From positions 12,071 to 48,344 of the forward strand of contig JALUKS010000199.1 in the NCBI GenBank assembly GCA_027056465.1: a stretch of DNA of 36,274 nt, in the 5' to 3' direction. Positions 23,116 to 33,087 of the stretch are shown piece by piece; the first letter of the stretch is position 1, and the number at the start of each line of letters is the position of its first letter. A program made the position numbers and the translations under genes. The notes below the pieces were generated by a model that was given only the letters and a program-made list of their open reading frames with translations, was not told where the DNA came from and ran no database searches. Origin of the DNA: Sulfurimonas sp. (GTDB lineage: Bacteria; Campylobacterota; Campylobacteria; Campylobacterales; Sulfurimonadaceae).

Positions 23116-23175
23116 TCTTCACTTCTAAATAGTGCAAAGCACTTTAAAAATATATAATAAAATAAAGGAGTTACC

Positions 23176-23544
23176 ATGGCTGTAACTAAAGAAGATGTAT
23201 TAGAATTTATTTCAGGACTTTCTGTTCTTGAGCTTTCAGAGCTTGTTAAAGAATTTGAAGAAAAATTTCAAGTTTCTGCACAACCTGTTGCTGTTGCTGG
23301 TGGAGCTGTTGCTGGTGAAGCTGCTGCTGAACAAACTGAATTTGATGTAGTACTTACTGATGTTGGTGCTAAGAAAATTGCTGTTATTAAAGCTGTTCGT
23401 GCCCTTACTGGACTTGGACTAAAAGAAGCAAAAGAGGCTTGTGAAGGTCTTCCATCTACAATCAAAGAAGCTGTAGATAAAGATGCTGCTGAAGAAGCAA
23501 AAGCTGCTTTAGAAGAAGCTGGTGCAGTAGTAGAAGTTAAATAA
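23176..23544 (+). CDS. rplL: 50S ribosomal protein L7/L12
   Basis: A 122-residue acidic stalk protein. The N-terminal dimerisation helix region is LEFISGLSVLELSELVKEFEEKF, the hinge is an Ala/Gly/Val-rich stretch (about 36-52), and the C-terminal factor-binding domain has KIAVIKAVRALTGLGLKEAKE. It recruits elongation factors, including EF-Tu and EF-G encoded in this window. AAAGGAG precedes the ATG. It is normally made in excess over L10, and the hairpins after it, before rpoB, may keep polymerase synthesis lower than stalk synthesis. Confidence 0.98.
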   Translation: MAVTKEDVLEFISGLSVLELSELVKEFEEKFQVSAQPVAVAGGAVAGEAAAEQTEFDVVLTDVGAKKIAVIKAVRALTGLGLKEAKEACEGLPSTIKEAVDKDAAEEAKAALEEAGAVVEVK

Positions 23545-23564
23545 TAATTTTTCTTAGCACTATT

Positions 23565-23608
23565 GAAGAGTCCTTGTGACTCTTCGCCTTTGGGCGCTTT
23601 TGCGAAGA
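23565..23608 (+). promoter_or_regulatory. mutually exclusive hairpins in the rplL-rpoB spacer
   Basis: GAAGAGTC (23565-23572) pairs with GACTCTTC (23578-23585), but TCTTCGC (23581-23587) can instead pair with GCGAAGA (23602-23608). The two stems share bases, as in attenuators. Further small stems lie at AGAGA/TCTCT and at GCTTAAT/ATTAAGC (23716-23735). The 219-base spacer holds no other feature except a possible TATGAT box near 23708. E. coli has an attenuator and an RNase III site at this position. Confidence 0.5.
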
Positions 23609-23763
23609 GATTTCAGTCTCTTAGTAAAAGTGCCCTTATGTCGTTTATAAGCACTGTAAGAATTCGAGTCAATTGTATGGCTCAAAATCTATTTAGAGAC
23701 GTCTAAATATGATACGCTTAATCCCAATATTAAGCCCCTAATTAACTTATTATCGAGGTAACT

Positions 23764-26700
23764 ATGTTAAACACTTTATACTCCGGAAATCGTCTACGTG
23801 TAGACTTCTCAAAAACACCTCAAGCAATTGAAGTACCAAACTTACTCCAACTACAACAATCATCTTATGATACATTTTTAATGTTAGACGCAAAAGATAG
23901 ATCTGCTAGTGGTATCGAAAAAGTTTTCACATCAGCTTTCCCTATTCATGATACTCAAAACAGATTGACTGTTGAGTATGTTGGTAGTGAAGTTACAAAC
24001 CCTAAATATACAGTTCGTGAATGTATGGAACGTGGTCTTACTTATGCAGTAAGTCTTAGAATGAAAACTCGTCTTGTTCTTTGGGACAGAGATGAAAATA
24101 CTAAAGAAAAACTTGGTGTAAAAGATATTAAAGAGCAAAATATATTTGTTCGTGATATTCCACTTATGACAGATAGAACTTCTTTCATCATTAACGGTGT
24201 TGAGCGTGTTGTTGTAAATCAACTTCATAGATCGCCAGGTGTTATCTTCAAAGAAGAAGAGTCAACTACTGCTGGAAATAAACTTATCTATACTGGTCAA
24301 ATTATTCCAGATCGTGGTTCATGGTTATACTTCGAGTATGATCCAAAAGATATCCTTTATATGAGAATTAATAAGCGTCGTAAAGTTCCTGTAACTATTA
24401 TGTTCCGTGCTTTAGGTTATTCTAAACAAGATATTTTAAAACTTTTTTATCCAATTCAGACAATTAAAATTAGTGACAATAAATTTTCTTTAGATTTTAA
24501 TCCAAACGATTATACCTCACGAATTACTTATGATTTACTTGATTTGGATGATAAAGTTATTGTTGCATCTCAAAAAAGACTTTCAGCTAAAAAAGCTCAG
24601 AAACTGATAGATGATGGTCTTAAAGAAGTTCAGTATCCACTTGAAATTTTACTTGAGCGTTACCTAGCTGAAGCGATTATTGACCCTGAAACTGGTGAAG
24701 TTCTCTTCGACACTATGACTCATATCGATGAGACTAAGTTAAAGAAAATGGTCGAAATTGGTGTAAGTGAATTCAAAATTGCCAATGATTTAGCAGAGGG
24801 TGTGGATAGTTCTATTATCAATGCATTTAATGCTGATGCTGATTCTCTTAAACTTCTCAAACAGACTGAAGAGATTGAAGATGAGAATGAACTTTCTGCG
24901 ATTCGTATCTACAAGGTTATGCGTCCAGGTGAGCCAGTAACAAAAGAGGCTGCAAAGATTTTTGTTAATCAACTCTTTTTTGATCCAGAGCGTTACGACC
25001 TTACTCGTGTCGGTCGTATGAAGATGAATCATAAACTTGATATGAATATTCCTGAGTATATTACAGTACTTACTAATGAAGATATTATTGAATCTGTAAA
25101 GTATGTTATTAAAGTTAAAAATGGTCAAGGTCACCTTGATGATAGAGATCACTTAGGTAACAGACGTATCCGTTCTATTGGTGAGCTTCTAGGTAATGAG
25201 TTACATAATGGTCTTGTGAAGATGCAAAAAGCTATCCGTGATAAACTTGCTACTATGAGTGGACCAATGGGTGAGCTTATGCCACACGATTTAATCAACT
25301 CTAAGATGATTACTTCTACTATTATGGAGTTCTTCTCAGGTGGACAACTCTCTCAGTTTATGGATCAAACAAATCCACTTTCAGAAGTTACTCACAAGCG
25401 TCGTTTATCGGCTCTAGGTGAGGGTGGTCTTGTTAAAGAGAGAGCTGGATTTGAGGTACGGGATGTACACCCAACTCACTATGGTCGTATCTGTCCAATT
25501 GAGACTCCAGAGGGTCAAAATATCGGTCTTATCAATACTCTAGCAACTTACTCTAAAGTAAACGCACATGGTTTTATTGAAGCTCCATACAAAGTAATGA
25601 AAGATGGTCAAATAACTAAAGAAGTTGTTTATCTTACAGCTACTCAAGAAGAGGGTGTAAAAATTGCAGCTGCTTCAAATAAGCTAGATGAAAACAATCA
25701 GTTTATTGAAGAGCTTATTGCTATTCGTCAAGATGGTGAGATTTTACTTCAAAGTCCAACTGAATGTCAATATGCTGACCTTTCATCACACATGGTTGTT
25801 GGTGTGACAGCTTCACTTATTCCATTCCTTGAGCATGATGATGCCAACCGTGCACTTATGGGGTCAAACATGCAACGCCAAGCAGTACCACTTTTACGTG
25901 TAAATGCTCCAATGGTAGGAACAGGTGTTGAAAAACTTGTTGCTCGTGATTCATGGGAGTGTATTAAAGCTAAACGTGGCGGTAAGATAGAAAAAGTAGA
26001 TGGTAAACATATTTATGTAATGGGTGATGAAGATGGTGAGATTTATATAGATTACTATCCATTAACAAAAAACCTTAGAACAAATCAAAATACTTCATTT
26101 ACTCAAAAACCAATTGTTCAAGTTGGTGAGATTGTAACTAAGGGTCAAATAATTGCTGATGGTCCAAATATGGATCAAGGTGAGCTAGCACTTGGTGTGA
26201 ATGCTATGGTCGCGTTTATGCCATGGAATGGTTATAACTTTGAGGATGCTATTGTTATCTCTGAGCGTATGATTCGTAAAGATCAGTTTACTTCTGTACA
26301 TATTTATGAGAAAGAAGTTGAAGCTCGTGAGCTTAAGCATGGTGTTGAAGAGATTACTCGTGATATTCCTAATGTTCGTGATGATGAGCTAGCACACTTA
26401 GATGAGTCAGGTATCGTTAAAATTGGAACAAAAGTAAGTGGTGGTATGATTCTTGTTGGTAAAGTTTCTCCAAAAGGTGAAGTTAAACCAACTCCTGAAG
26501 AGCGTCTTCTACGTGCTATCTTTGGTGAAAAAGCTGGACATGTAGTAAATAAATCACTCTACTGTGCGCCATCTATGGAAGGTATCGTTGTGGACATCAA
26601 AGTTTTCACGAAAAAAGGATACGATAAAGATCCTTGTGCCTTACAACTTGAAAAAGAAGAGAGAGATTATTTAGAGCGTGAGCACTATGACCGTCTTCTT

Positions 26701-27912
26701 ATGATTGATAAAGAGGAGATGTTGCGTGTAACAAAACTTCTTACTCGTGAGCCACTTCGTGCTGCTATTGCTATTGCTGATATGGATTATAAAGAGGGTG
26801 ATATTATTAATGGTGATGATCTTAAAGAGATAAACCGTTTTGCTATGAATGCCATCGTTAAATCATTTAGTGAAGAGATTCAAAATGAGTACACTAAGAC
26901 TAAAAACCACTTCCAAAAGCAAAAACGTCTCTTTAGAGATGAGCATGAGGAGAAGCTTACAATCCTAGAAAAAGATGACATACTTCCAAATGGTGTTGTC
27001 AAATATGTGAAGATTTATATAGCTACAAAACGCCAACTGAAAGTTGGTGATAAAATGGCAGGTCGTCACGGAAATAAAGGTATCGTTTCTATCATCGTTC
27101 CAGAAGTTGATATGCCTTATATGGAGGATGGACGTTCAGTTGATGTATGTCTAAACCCACTAGGTGTACCTTCTCGTATGAATATTGGTCAGGTTTTAGA
27201 GATGCACCTTGGTATGGCTGGTCGTGAGCTTGGAAATCAAATTCAAGAAGAGTTTGACAATAAGCAAAAAGACTTCATAGATAATTTACGTGCAAAAATG
27301 ATAGCTATATCTGATGTAGCTGGTCTTATGAATGCTGGTGAAGTTATAGGTAAAATGAGTGATGAAGAGTTCTTAAAATATGCACGAGACTGGGCAAAAG
27401 GTGGAGTGCGTTTTGCTACTCCAATCTTTGAAGGTGTGAATGCAGGCGAGTTTGAAAAACTTTACAAGTTAGCAAATATGGATGAAGATGGTAAGGTCGT
27501 ACTTTATGATGGTAAAACAGGAGCACAGATTAAAGAGCGTGTAAATGTTGGTTTTATGTATGTCTTGAAACTACATCACCTTGTTGATGAAAAGATTCAT
27601 GCACGTTCAACTGGACCATACTCTCTAGTTACGCAACAACCAGTTGGTGGAAAAGCACTCTTTGGTGGACAGAGATTTGGAGAGATGGAAGTATGGGCTT
27701 TAGAGGCTTATGGTGCATCAGCAGTTCTTAAAGAGATGCTTACTATCAAGTCTGATGATGTTGATGGTCGTGTACGTGCTTATAAAGCACTTACTAAGGG
27801 TGAGCTTGTACCAGCTTCTGGTATTCCTGAAACACTATTTGTTTTAACAAAAGAACTTCAAGCACTTGCACTTGATGTAGAGATTATGGACGAGGTAGAA
27901 GACGATGAGTAA
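23764..27912 (+). CDS. rpoB: DNA-directed RNA polymerase subunit beta
   Basis: A 1382-residue beta subunit. Conserved blocks include SYDTFL near the start, FIINGVERVVVNQLHRSPGV, the rifampicin region GGQLSQFMDQTNPLSEVTHKRR, the EGQNIGLINTLA block, the KPTPEERLLRAIFGEKA block, KVGDKMAGRHGNKG, and the C-terminal PVGGKALFGGQRFGEMEVWALEAYGA. The rifampicin region shows no obvious resistance substitution, with the D-Q-T and H-K-R-R residues present. GAGG precedes the ATG. The last codons overlap the start of rpoC by eight bases; the subunits are separate, unlike the fused rpoBC polypeptide of Helicobacter and Wolinella, which narrows the lineage. Confidence 0.98.
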   Translation: MLNTLYSGNRLRVDFSKTPQAIEVPNLLQLQQSSYDTFLMLDAKDRSASGIEKVFTSAFPIHDTQNRLTVEYVGSEVTNPKYTVRECMERGLTYAVSLRMKTRLVLWDRDENTKEKLGVKDIKEQNIFVRDIPLMTDRTSFIINGVERVVVNQLHRSPGVIFKEEESTTAGNKLIYTGQIIPDRGSWLYFEYDPKDILYMRINKRRKVPVTIMFRALGYSKQDILKLFYPIQTIKISDNKFSLDFNPNDYTSRITYDLLDLDDKVIVASQKRLSAKKAQKLIDDGLKEVQYPLEILLERYLAEAIIDPETGEVLFDTMTHIDETKLKKMVEIGVSEFKIANDLAEGVDSSIINAFNADADSLKLLKQTEEIEDENELSAIRIYKVMRPGEPVTKEAAKIFVNQLFFDPERYDLTRVGRMKMNHKLDMNIPEYITVLTNEDIIESVKYVIKVKNGQGHLDDRDHLGNRRIRSIGELLGNELHNGLVKMQKAIRDKLATMSGPMGELMPHDLINSKMITSTIMEFFSGGQLSQFMDQTNPLSEVTHKRRLSALGEGGLVKERAGFEVRDVHPTHYGRICPIETPEGQNIGLINTLATYSKVNAHGFIEAPYKVMKDGQITKEVVYLTATQEEGVKIAAASNKLDENNQFIEELIAIRQDGEILLQSPTECQYADLSSHMVVGVTASLIPFLEHDDANRALMGSNMQRQAVPLLRVNAPMVGTGVEKLVARDSWECIKAKRGGKIEKVDGKHIYVMGDEDGEIYIDYYPLTKNLRTNQNTSFTQKPIVQVGEIVTKGQIIADGPNMDQGELALGVNAMVAFMPWNGYNFEDAIVISERMIRKDQFTSVHIYEKEVEARELKHGVEEITRDIPNVRDDELAHLDESGIVKIGTKVSGGMILVGKVSPKGEVKPTPEERLLRAIFGEKAGHVVNKSLYCAPSMEGIVVDIKVFTKKGYDKDPCALQLEKEERDYLEREHYDRLLMIDKEEMLRVTKLLTREPLRAAIAIADMDYKEGDIINGDDLKEINRFAMNAIVKSFSEEIQNEYTKTKNHFQKQKRLFRDEHEEKLTILEKDDILPNGVVKYVKIYIATKRQLKVGDKMAGRHGNKGIVSIIVPEVDMPYMEDGRSVDVCLNPLGVPSRMNIGQVLEMHLGMAGRELGNQIQEEFDNKQKDFIDNLRAKMIAISDVAGLMNAGEVIGKMSDEEFLKYARDWAKGGVRFATPIFEGVNAGEFEKLYKLANMDEDGKVVLYDGKTGAQIKERVNVGFMYVLKLHHLVDEKIHARSTGPYSLVTQQPVGGKALFGGQRFGEMEVWALEAYGASAVLKEMLTIKSDDVDGRVRAYKALTKGELVPASGIPETLFVLTKELQALALDVEIMDEVEDDE

Positions 27913-30900
27913 ATTAGTACCAGTAGAAGTAACTGAAAATAGCAGACCGACAGATATAAAACAGCTCCAGTTCCGTTTGGCATCACCTGAAAAGGTTATG
28001 TCATGGTCAAATGGTGAAGTGAAAAAACCAGAAACTATTAACTACCGTACACTCAAACCTGAGCGTGATGGACTTTTTTGTGCGAAGATTTTTGGACCGG
28101 TAAGAGATTACGAGTGTCTTTGTGGTAAGTACAAAAAGATGCGTTACAAGGGTGTAGTATGTGAGAAGTGTGGTGTTGAAGTAACATCGACTAAGGTTCG
28201 CCGTACTCGCATGGGGCATATCGAACTTGTAACACCTGTTGCACATATTTGGTATGTTGGTTCTCTCCCATCTCGTATTGGTACTCTTTTAGGTATCAAG
28301 ATGAAAGACCTTGAACGTGTGCTTTACTATGAAGCTTATATCGTTGAGTCTGGTGGTGAGGCATACTATGATGCTGAAGCAAAAACTCCAGTTCTTCAGT
28401 ACGATGTTTTAAATGAAGAGCAGTATAGAACTTTAGTGCAAAGATTTGATGCACTTGGCTTTAAAGCTCGTATGGGTGGTGAAGTTATTCGTGATTTACT
28501 TGATTCTATTGATTTAGTGGATCTTTTCACTAACTTAAAAGAAGCATTAACACAGACAAAATCTGAAGCTAAAAAGAAAACTATCAACAAGCGCCTTAAG
28601 GTAATTGAGTCTTTCTTAAATAGTGGAAATAATCCTGCTTGGATGATGCTAACTGTTTTACCAGTTCTTCCACCAGATTTACGCCCACTTGTTTCACTTG
28701 ATGGTGGTAAGTTTGCTGTTTCTGATGTAAATGATTTATATCGCCGTGTTATCAACCGTAACCAACGTTTGAAGCGTTTAGTGGAACTTGAAGCTCCAGA
28801 GATTATTGTACGTAATGAAAAACGTATGTTACAAGAATCAGTAGATGCACTCTTTGACAATGGTCGTCGTGCAAATGCAGTAAAAGGTGCGAACAAGCGT
28901 CCTCTAAAATCACTTAGTGAAGTTATTAAAGGAAAGCAAGGACGTTTCCGTCAGAATCTTCTCGGTAAACGTGTTGATTTCTCTGGACGTTCTGTAATTG
29001 TTGTTGGACCATCTTTAACTATGGATCAGTGTGGATTACCTAAAAAAATGGCTCTTGAACTTTTCAAGCCGCATTTGATTGCAAAACTTGAAGACAAAGG
29101 GTATGCTACAACTGTCAAAGCTGCAAAGAAGATGATAGAGGACAAAACAAACGAAGTTTGGGAGTGTCTTGCTGAGATTGTTGATGGTTATCCGATTATG
29201 CTTAACCGTGCACCGACACTTCACAAGCTCTCTATTCAAGCATTTCACCCGATACTTATTGATGGAAAAGCGATTCAGCTTCACCCATTAGTATGTGCTG
29301 CATTTAATGCCGACTTTGATGGTGACCAGATGGCAGTTCACGTACCTTTATCTTCAGCAGCTATTGCTGAGTGTAAGGTACTTATGCTTGCATCTATGAA
29401 TATCCTACTTCCTGCATCAGGTAAAGCAATCGCTACACCTTCACAGGATATGGTCCTTGGTATCTACTATATCTCTTTAGAGAAAAATGGTGTAAAAGGT
29501 TCAAATAAACTTATCTCTAATGTTGATGAAATTAACATTGCATTAGAACATGGTGCTCTTGATATTCATGCTAAGGTAAGAACACGTGTAGATGGTCGTA
29601 TTATTCATACTACTGCTGGACGTCTTCTTATTAAAGCTATTCTTCCTGATTTTGTTCCTGCTGAATTATGGAATAAGGTTATGAAGAAAAAAGCTATTAA
29701 TGAGATTGTTGATTATGTTCAAAAGCATGGTGGTATCGGTGTAACTGCTGGTTTCTTAGACCGTCTTAAAAATCTTGGATTCAAGCAAGCGACTGAGGCT
29801 GGTGTCTCTATTTCAGCAGATGATATTCGTGTTCCTGATATGAAGAGTGCTAAAATTGCTGATTCTAAAGCTCGTGTTATTGAGATTCAAAAACAGTTTG
29901 ATGCTGGTCTTTTAACTGAACAAGAGCGTTACAACAAGATTATTGATGTTTGGACAGATACAAACAACACACTAGCAGCTGAGATGATGGAGCTTGTTGA
30001 GACTGATAAAGATGGTTTTAACTCTATTCACATGATGGCTGATTCTGGTGCTCGTGGTTCTGCTGCCCAAATCCGTCAACTTGCAGGTATGCGTGGTCTT
30101 ATGGCGAAGCCAAGTGGTGATATTATTGAAACGCCAATTATCTCTAACTTTAAAGAGGGACTTAATGTAATTGAGTACTTCATTTCAACTCACGGTGCTA
30201 GAAAAGGTCTTGCCGATACAGCACTTAAAACAGCGAATGCGGGTTACCTTACTCGTAAACTTGTTGACGTTGCACAAAATGTGAAGATTGTTGAGCATGA
30301 TTGTCATACTCACGAAGGTATTGAGATCAGCGATATTCAAGATCAAAATACTCTTATCGAGTCTTTAGAAGATAGACTAAATGGTCGTGTTTTAGCTGAT
30401 GATGTTATTGATCCAATTTCAAACGAGATTTTGTTTTCAGAGGGAACTCTTCTTGATGAAATCTCTGCAAAAGTTATTGCAGAAGCTGGAATTAAAACTG
30501 CACATATTAGAACACCGACTACTTGTAAAAGTACAGATGGTGTATGTGCTTTATGTTATGGTGTCAATCTTGCTACTGGTCACATTGTTCGTACTGGTGA
30601 AGCCATCGGTATCGTAGCAGCACAGTCAATTGGTGAGCCAGGAACACAACTTACACTTCGTACATTCCACGTTGGTGGTACGGCAAGTTCAACTGCTCAA
30701 GAGCGTCAAGTTATAGCAAGCCGTGAAGGTTTCATTCGTTACTACAACTTAAAAACTTATGAGTCTAAAGATGGTAAAAACATCGTAGCTAACCGTCGTA
30801 ATGCTGCGGTTTTATTAGTTGAACCTAAGATTAAAGCACCATTCGCTGGAAAAATTGAGATTCAAACTATTCACGATGAAGTTCTTGTGAGTCTTGTTGG

Positions 30901-32428
30901 TAAGAAAGAGACTGTACGTTATTCACTTCGTAAAAATGAAATTGCTAAGCCTAATGAGCTTGCTGGTGTAAGCGGACAGATAGAGGGTAAATACTACTTC
31001 CCATATACAAATGGAACTGATGTAGCAGAAGATGAATCAATTGTTGAGACTATTAAAGATGCTTGGAATGTTCCTTCTCGTATTCCTTATGCATCTGAGC
31101 TTTTAGTTGAGAATGGTGCACCTGTTACACAAAAACTTCTTGCTAAAGAAGAGGGTACTGTGAAGTACTTCTTACTTAAAGGTGACTACCTAGAAAGATT
31201 TGAAGGTGTTAAAGCTGGATATGAAGTAGAAGAAAAAGGTCTTTTTGCAGCAGTAATTGATGCTAATAATCGTGAGGCAATTCGTCTATATATCGCTCGT
31301 GGATCTGTAATTGTTGCTGAGGATAATGAAGTTGTAGATGCTACTACTCTTATTGCGAAGCCATCATCAGATGAGTCTGTTGTAATTGCTGAATGGGATC
31401 CATACTCTAATCCTATTATTTCAGAATCAAACGGTGTTGTGAAATATGAAGATATTATAGTTGGAACTACTGCTAGTGAGCAGCTAGACGAACTTACTGG
31501 TAAGAGTCGTCTTATGATTAATGATTATATTCCTTCAGAATATAAGCCAGCTATCGTTCTAGCTACTGATGATGGTGAGCTTCTTCGTTATGCGATTGAG
31601 CCTAAGTCTTCAGTATTTATAGCAGATGGAGCAACTGTGAAAGTTGCGGATATCATCGCTAAAACACCAAAAGCACTTCAAAAGTCATCAGATATTACAG
31701 GGGGTCTTCCACGTGTATCTGAACTTTTTGAGGGACGTCGACCTAAAGCTACTGCACTTATCTCTGAGATAGATGGTACAGTAAGTTTTGGTAAAATGCT
31801 TCGTGGTAAGGTTCGTATAGTTATTTCAAACTCTGAAAATGGTCTTGTAAAAGAGTATTTTGTAGATAAATCTCATGAGCCAATGGTAAATGCTGGTGAC
31901 TTTGTTCACTCAGGTGAGCGTTTGACAACTGGTATTTTATCTTCTCATGAGTTACTTCGTATTATGGGTGTTAAGGCACTCTATAACTACCTTGTATCTG
32001 AAGTACAGCAAGTCTATCGTTCTCAAGGGGTTAACATCTCTGATAAGCATATTGAAGTTATTTTTACTCAAATGCTTCGTCAGATTAAAATTGTTAGATC
32101 TGGAGATACGAAGTTTATCGAAGGTGATCTAATCTCTAAGGCAAAATTTGCTGCAGAGAATGAGAAGATTATTCGTCTTGGTGGTCGTCCTGCGATTGCT
32201 GAACCATTCCTTGTTGGTATCACAAGAGCTGCTGTTTCTGCTGATAGTATTATCTCAGCTGCATCATTCCAAGATACAACAAAAGTTCTTACTGAAGCTG
32301 CTGTTTCAGCAAAAGTGGATAACTTAGAGAACTTAAAAGAAAATGTTATTATTGGTCGTACTATTCCTGTTGGAACTGGTATTTATAAAGATCAAGAAGT
32401 ACAATTCGAAGCAGAAGAAGAAGAGTAA
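27905..32428 (+). CDS. rpoC: DNA-directed RNA polymerase subunit beta'
   Basis: A 1507-residue beta' subunit. Zinc site 1 is C71, C73, C86 and C89. The catalytic magnesium loop is N468-A-D-F-D-G-D474, with aspartates 470, 472 and 474. Zinc site 2 is C800, C874, C881 and C884. The trigger-loop/bridge-helix segments (GARGSAAQIRQLAGMRGLMAKPSGDIIETPI; SIGEPGTQLTLRTFHVGG) are intact. A large insertion between these and the C-terminal domain (about residues 930-1220) is of the kind seen in Gram-negative beta' subunits. The ATG overlaps rpoB by eight bases in another frame, so the two are translationally coupled. A terminator follows. Confidence 0.98.
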   Translation: MSKLVPVEVTENSRPTDIKQLQFRLASPEKVMSWSNGEVKKPETINYRTLKPERDGLFCAKIFGPVRDYECLCGKYKKMRYKGVVCEKCGVEVTSTKVRRTRMGHIELVTPVAHIWYVGSLPSRIGTLLGIKMKDLERVLYYEAYIVESGGEAYYDAEAKTPVLQYDVLNEEQYRTLVQRFDALGFKARMGGEVIRDLLDSIDLVDLFTNLKEALTQTKSEAKKKTINKRLKVIESFLNSGNNPAWMMLTVLPVLPPDLRPLVSLDGGKFAVSDVNDLYRRVINRNQRLKRLVELEAPEIIVRNEKRMLQESVDALFDNGRRANAVKGANKRPLKSLSEVIKGKQGRFRQNLLGKRVDFSGRSVIVVGPSLTMDQCGLPKKMALELFKPHLIAKLEDKGYATTVKAAKKMIEDKTNEVWECLAEIVDGYPIMLNRAPTLHKLSIQAFHPILIDGKAIQLHPLVCAAFNADFDGDQMAVHVPLSSAAIAECKVLMLASMNILLPASGKAIATPSQDMVLGIYYISLEKNGVKGSNKLISNVDEINIALEHGALDIHAKVRTRVDGRIIHTTAGRLLIKAILPDFVPAELWNKVMKKKAINEIVDYVQKHGGIGVTAGFLDRLKNLGFKQATEAGVSISADDIRVPDMKSAKIADSKARVIEIQKQFDAGLLTEQERYNKIIDVWTDTNNTLAAEMMELVETDKDGFNSIHMMADSGARGSAAQIRQLAGMRGLMAKPSGDIIETPIISNFKEGLNVIEYFISTHGARKGLADTALKTANAGYLTRKLVDVAQNVKIVEHDCHTHEGIEISDIQDQNTLIESLEDRLNGRVLADDVIDPISNEILFSEGTLLDEISAKVIAEAGIKTAHIRTPTTCKSTDGVCALCYGVNLATGHIVRTGEAIGIVAAQSIGEPGTQLTLRTFHVGGTASSTAQERQVIASREGFIRYYNLKTYESKDGKNIVANRRNAAVLLVEPKIKAPFAGKIEIQTIHDEVLVSLVGKKETVRYSLRKNEIAKPNELAGVSGQIEGKYYFPYTNGTDVAEDESIVETIKDAWNVPSRIPYASELLVENGAPVTQKLLAKEEGTVKYFLLKGDYLERFEGVKAGYEVEEKGLFAAVIDANNREAIRLYIARGSVIVAEDNEVVDATTLIAKPSSDESVVIAEWDPYSNPIISESNGVVKYEDIIVGTTASEQLDELTGKSRLMINDYIPSEYKPAIVLATDDGELLRYAIEPKSSVFIADGATVKVADIIAKTPKALQKSSDITGGLPRVSELFEGRRPKATALISEIDGTVSFGKMLRGKVRIVISNSENGLVKEYFVDKSHEPMVNAGDFVHSGERLTTGILSSHELLRIMGVKALYNYLVSEVQQVYRSQGVNISDKHIEVIFTQMLRQIKIVRSGDTKFIEGDLISKAKFAAENEKIIRLGGRPAIAEPFLVGITRAAVSADSIISAASFQDTTKVLTEAAVSAKVDNLENLKENVIIGRTIPVGTGIYKDQEVQFEAEEEE

Positions 32429-32446
32429 ACCTTCTCTTTTTCTTTT

Positions 32447-32481
32447 TATACGAGCATCCGCTCGTATAACCTCCCTTTTTT
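32447..32481 (+). terminator. intrinsic terminator after rpoC
   Basis: TATACGAGC (32447-32455) pairs with GCTCGTATA (32460-32468) around ATCC. A TTTTTT tract follows seven bases after the stem. It separates the rpoBC unit from the rpsL unit. Confidence 0.65.
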
Positions 32482-32548
32482 ATTCAAAAATTAATTCAGA
32501 CTTAAAATAAAGCAAACTTTAATTACAATTTATGTATTATTCTGTGTC

Positions 32549-32576
32549 TATAATACTCTAAGAATTTTAGAGTATT
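32549..32576 (+). promoter_or_regulatory. rpsL operon promoter with inverted repeat at the start site
   Basis: TATAAT (32549-32554) is a likely -10, with no clear -35. A perfect 10-base inverted repeat, AATACTCTAA (32552-32561) and TTAGAGTATT (32567-32576), overlaps it and the predicted start near 32561. It could be an operator or a leader hairpin. rpsL begins 33 bases later, behind AAAGGAA. Confidence 0.55.
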
Positions 32577-32609
32577 AAATTCTACTGGAAAACTATATAA
32601 AGGAATTGT

Positions 32610-32984
32610 ATGCCTACAATCAATCAATTGATTCGTTCAGAGCGTAAACGTGTGATTAAGAAATCAAAATCACCTGCGCTTGTTTCATGTCCACAGCGTC
32701 GTGGTGTATGTACTCGTGTTTACACAACTACACCAAAAAAACCTAACTCGGCTTTAAGAAAAGTTGCTAAAGTTAGATTAACATCTGGTTTTGAGGTTAT
32801 CTCATATATCGGTGGTGAGGGTCACAACCTTCAAGAGCACTCTATCGTACTTGTACGTGGTGGTCGTATCAAAGATTTACCTGGTGTGAAGTATCATATC
32901 GTTCGTGGTGCACTTGATACTGCTGGTGTTGCTAACCGTACTGTTGCTCGTTCTAAATATGGAACAAAAAAGCCAAAAAAATAG
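32610..32984 (+). CDS. rpsL: 30S ribosomal protein S12
   Basis: A 124-residue decoding-centre protein. TTTPKKPNSALRKVAKVRLT and GGRIKDLPGVKYHIVRGALD are the two conserved loops. Lysine is present at the first streptomycin-resistance position (K43 of PKKPNS) and in the RIKDLPG loop, so the sequence looks streptomycin-sensitive. It heads the str-type cluster rpsL-rpsG-fusA; tuf is not at the end here but sits upstream with the tRNAs. It appears to be transcribed from its own promoter after the rpoC terminator. Confidence 0.98.
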   Translation: MPTINQLIRSERKRVIKKSKSPALVSCPQRRGVCTRVYTTTPKKPNSALRKVAKVRLTSGFEVISYIGGEGHNLQEHSIVLVRGGRIKDLPGVKYHIVRGALDTAGVANRTVARSKYGTKKPKK

Positions 32985-33087
32985 TCTAAGACTGTTTTTT
33001 AATTAAAAGATTCAATAGCTACAGGATTAACTTTTAGTAGTTAATTTTGAGTAAATTTGAAAAAATTGAAGAATAAGGATACTCGAA

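Noticed and set aside
28396..28896. 166-codon minus-strand open frame inside rpoC
   Set aside because: Shadow of rpoC codons, Ser/Arg-rich and without any motif or start signal.
23764..32428. Possible fused rpoBC as in Helicobacter
   Set aside because: The rpoB stop (27910-27912) and rpoC ATG (27905) are clear and in different frames with an eight-base overlap, so they are two proteins.
32985..33010. AGTCT/AGACT followed by T-run after rpsL as a terminator
   Set aside because: The loop would be a single base, so the stem cannot form as drawn.
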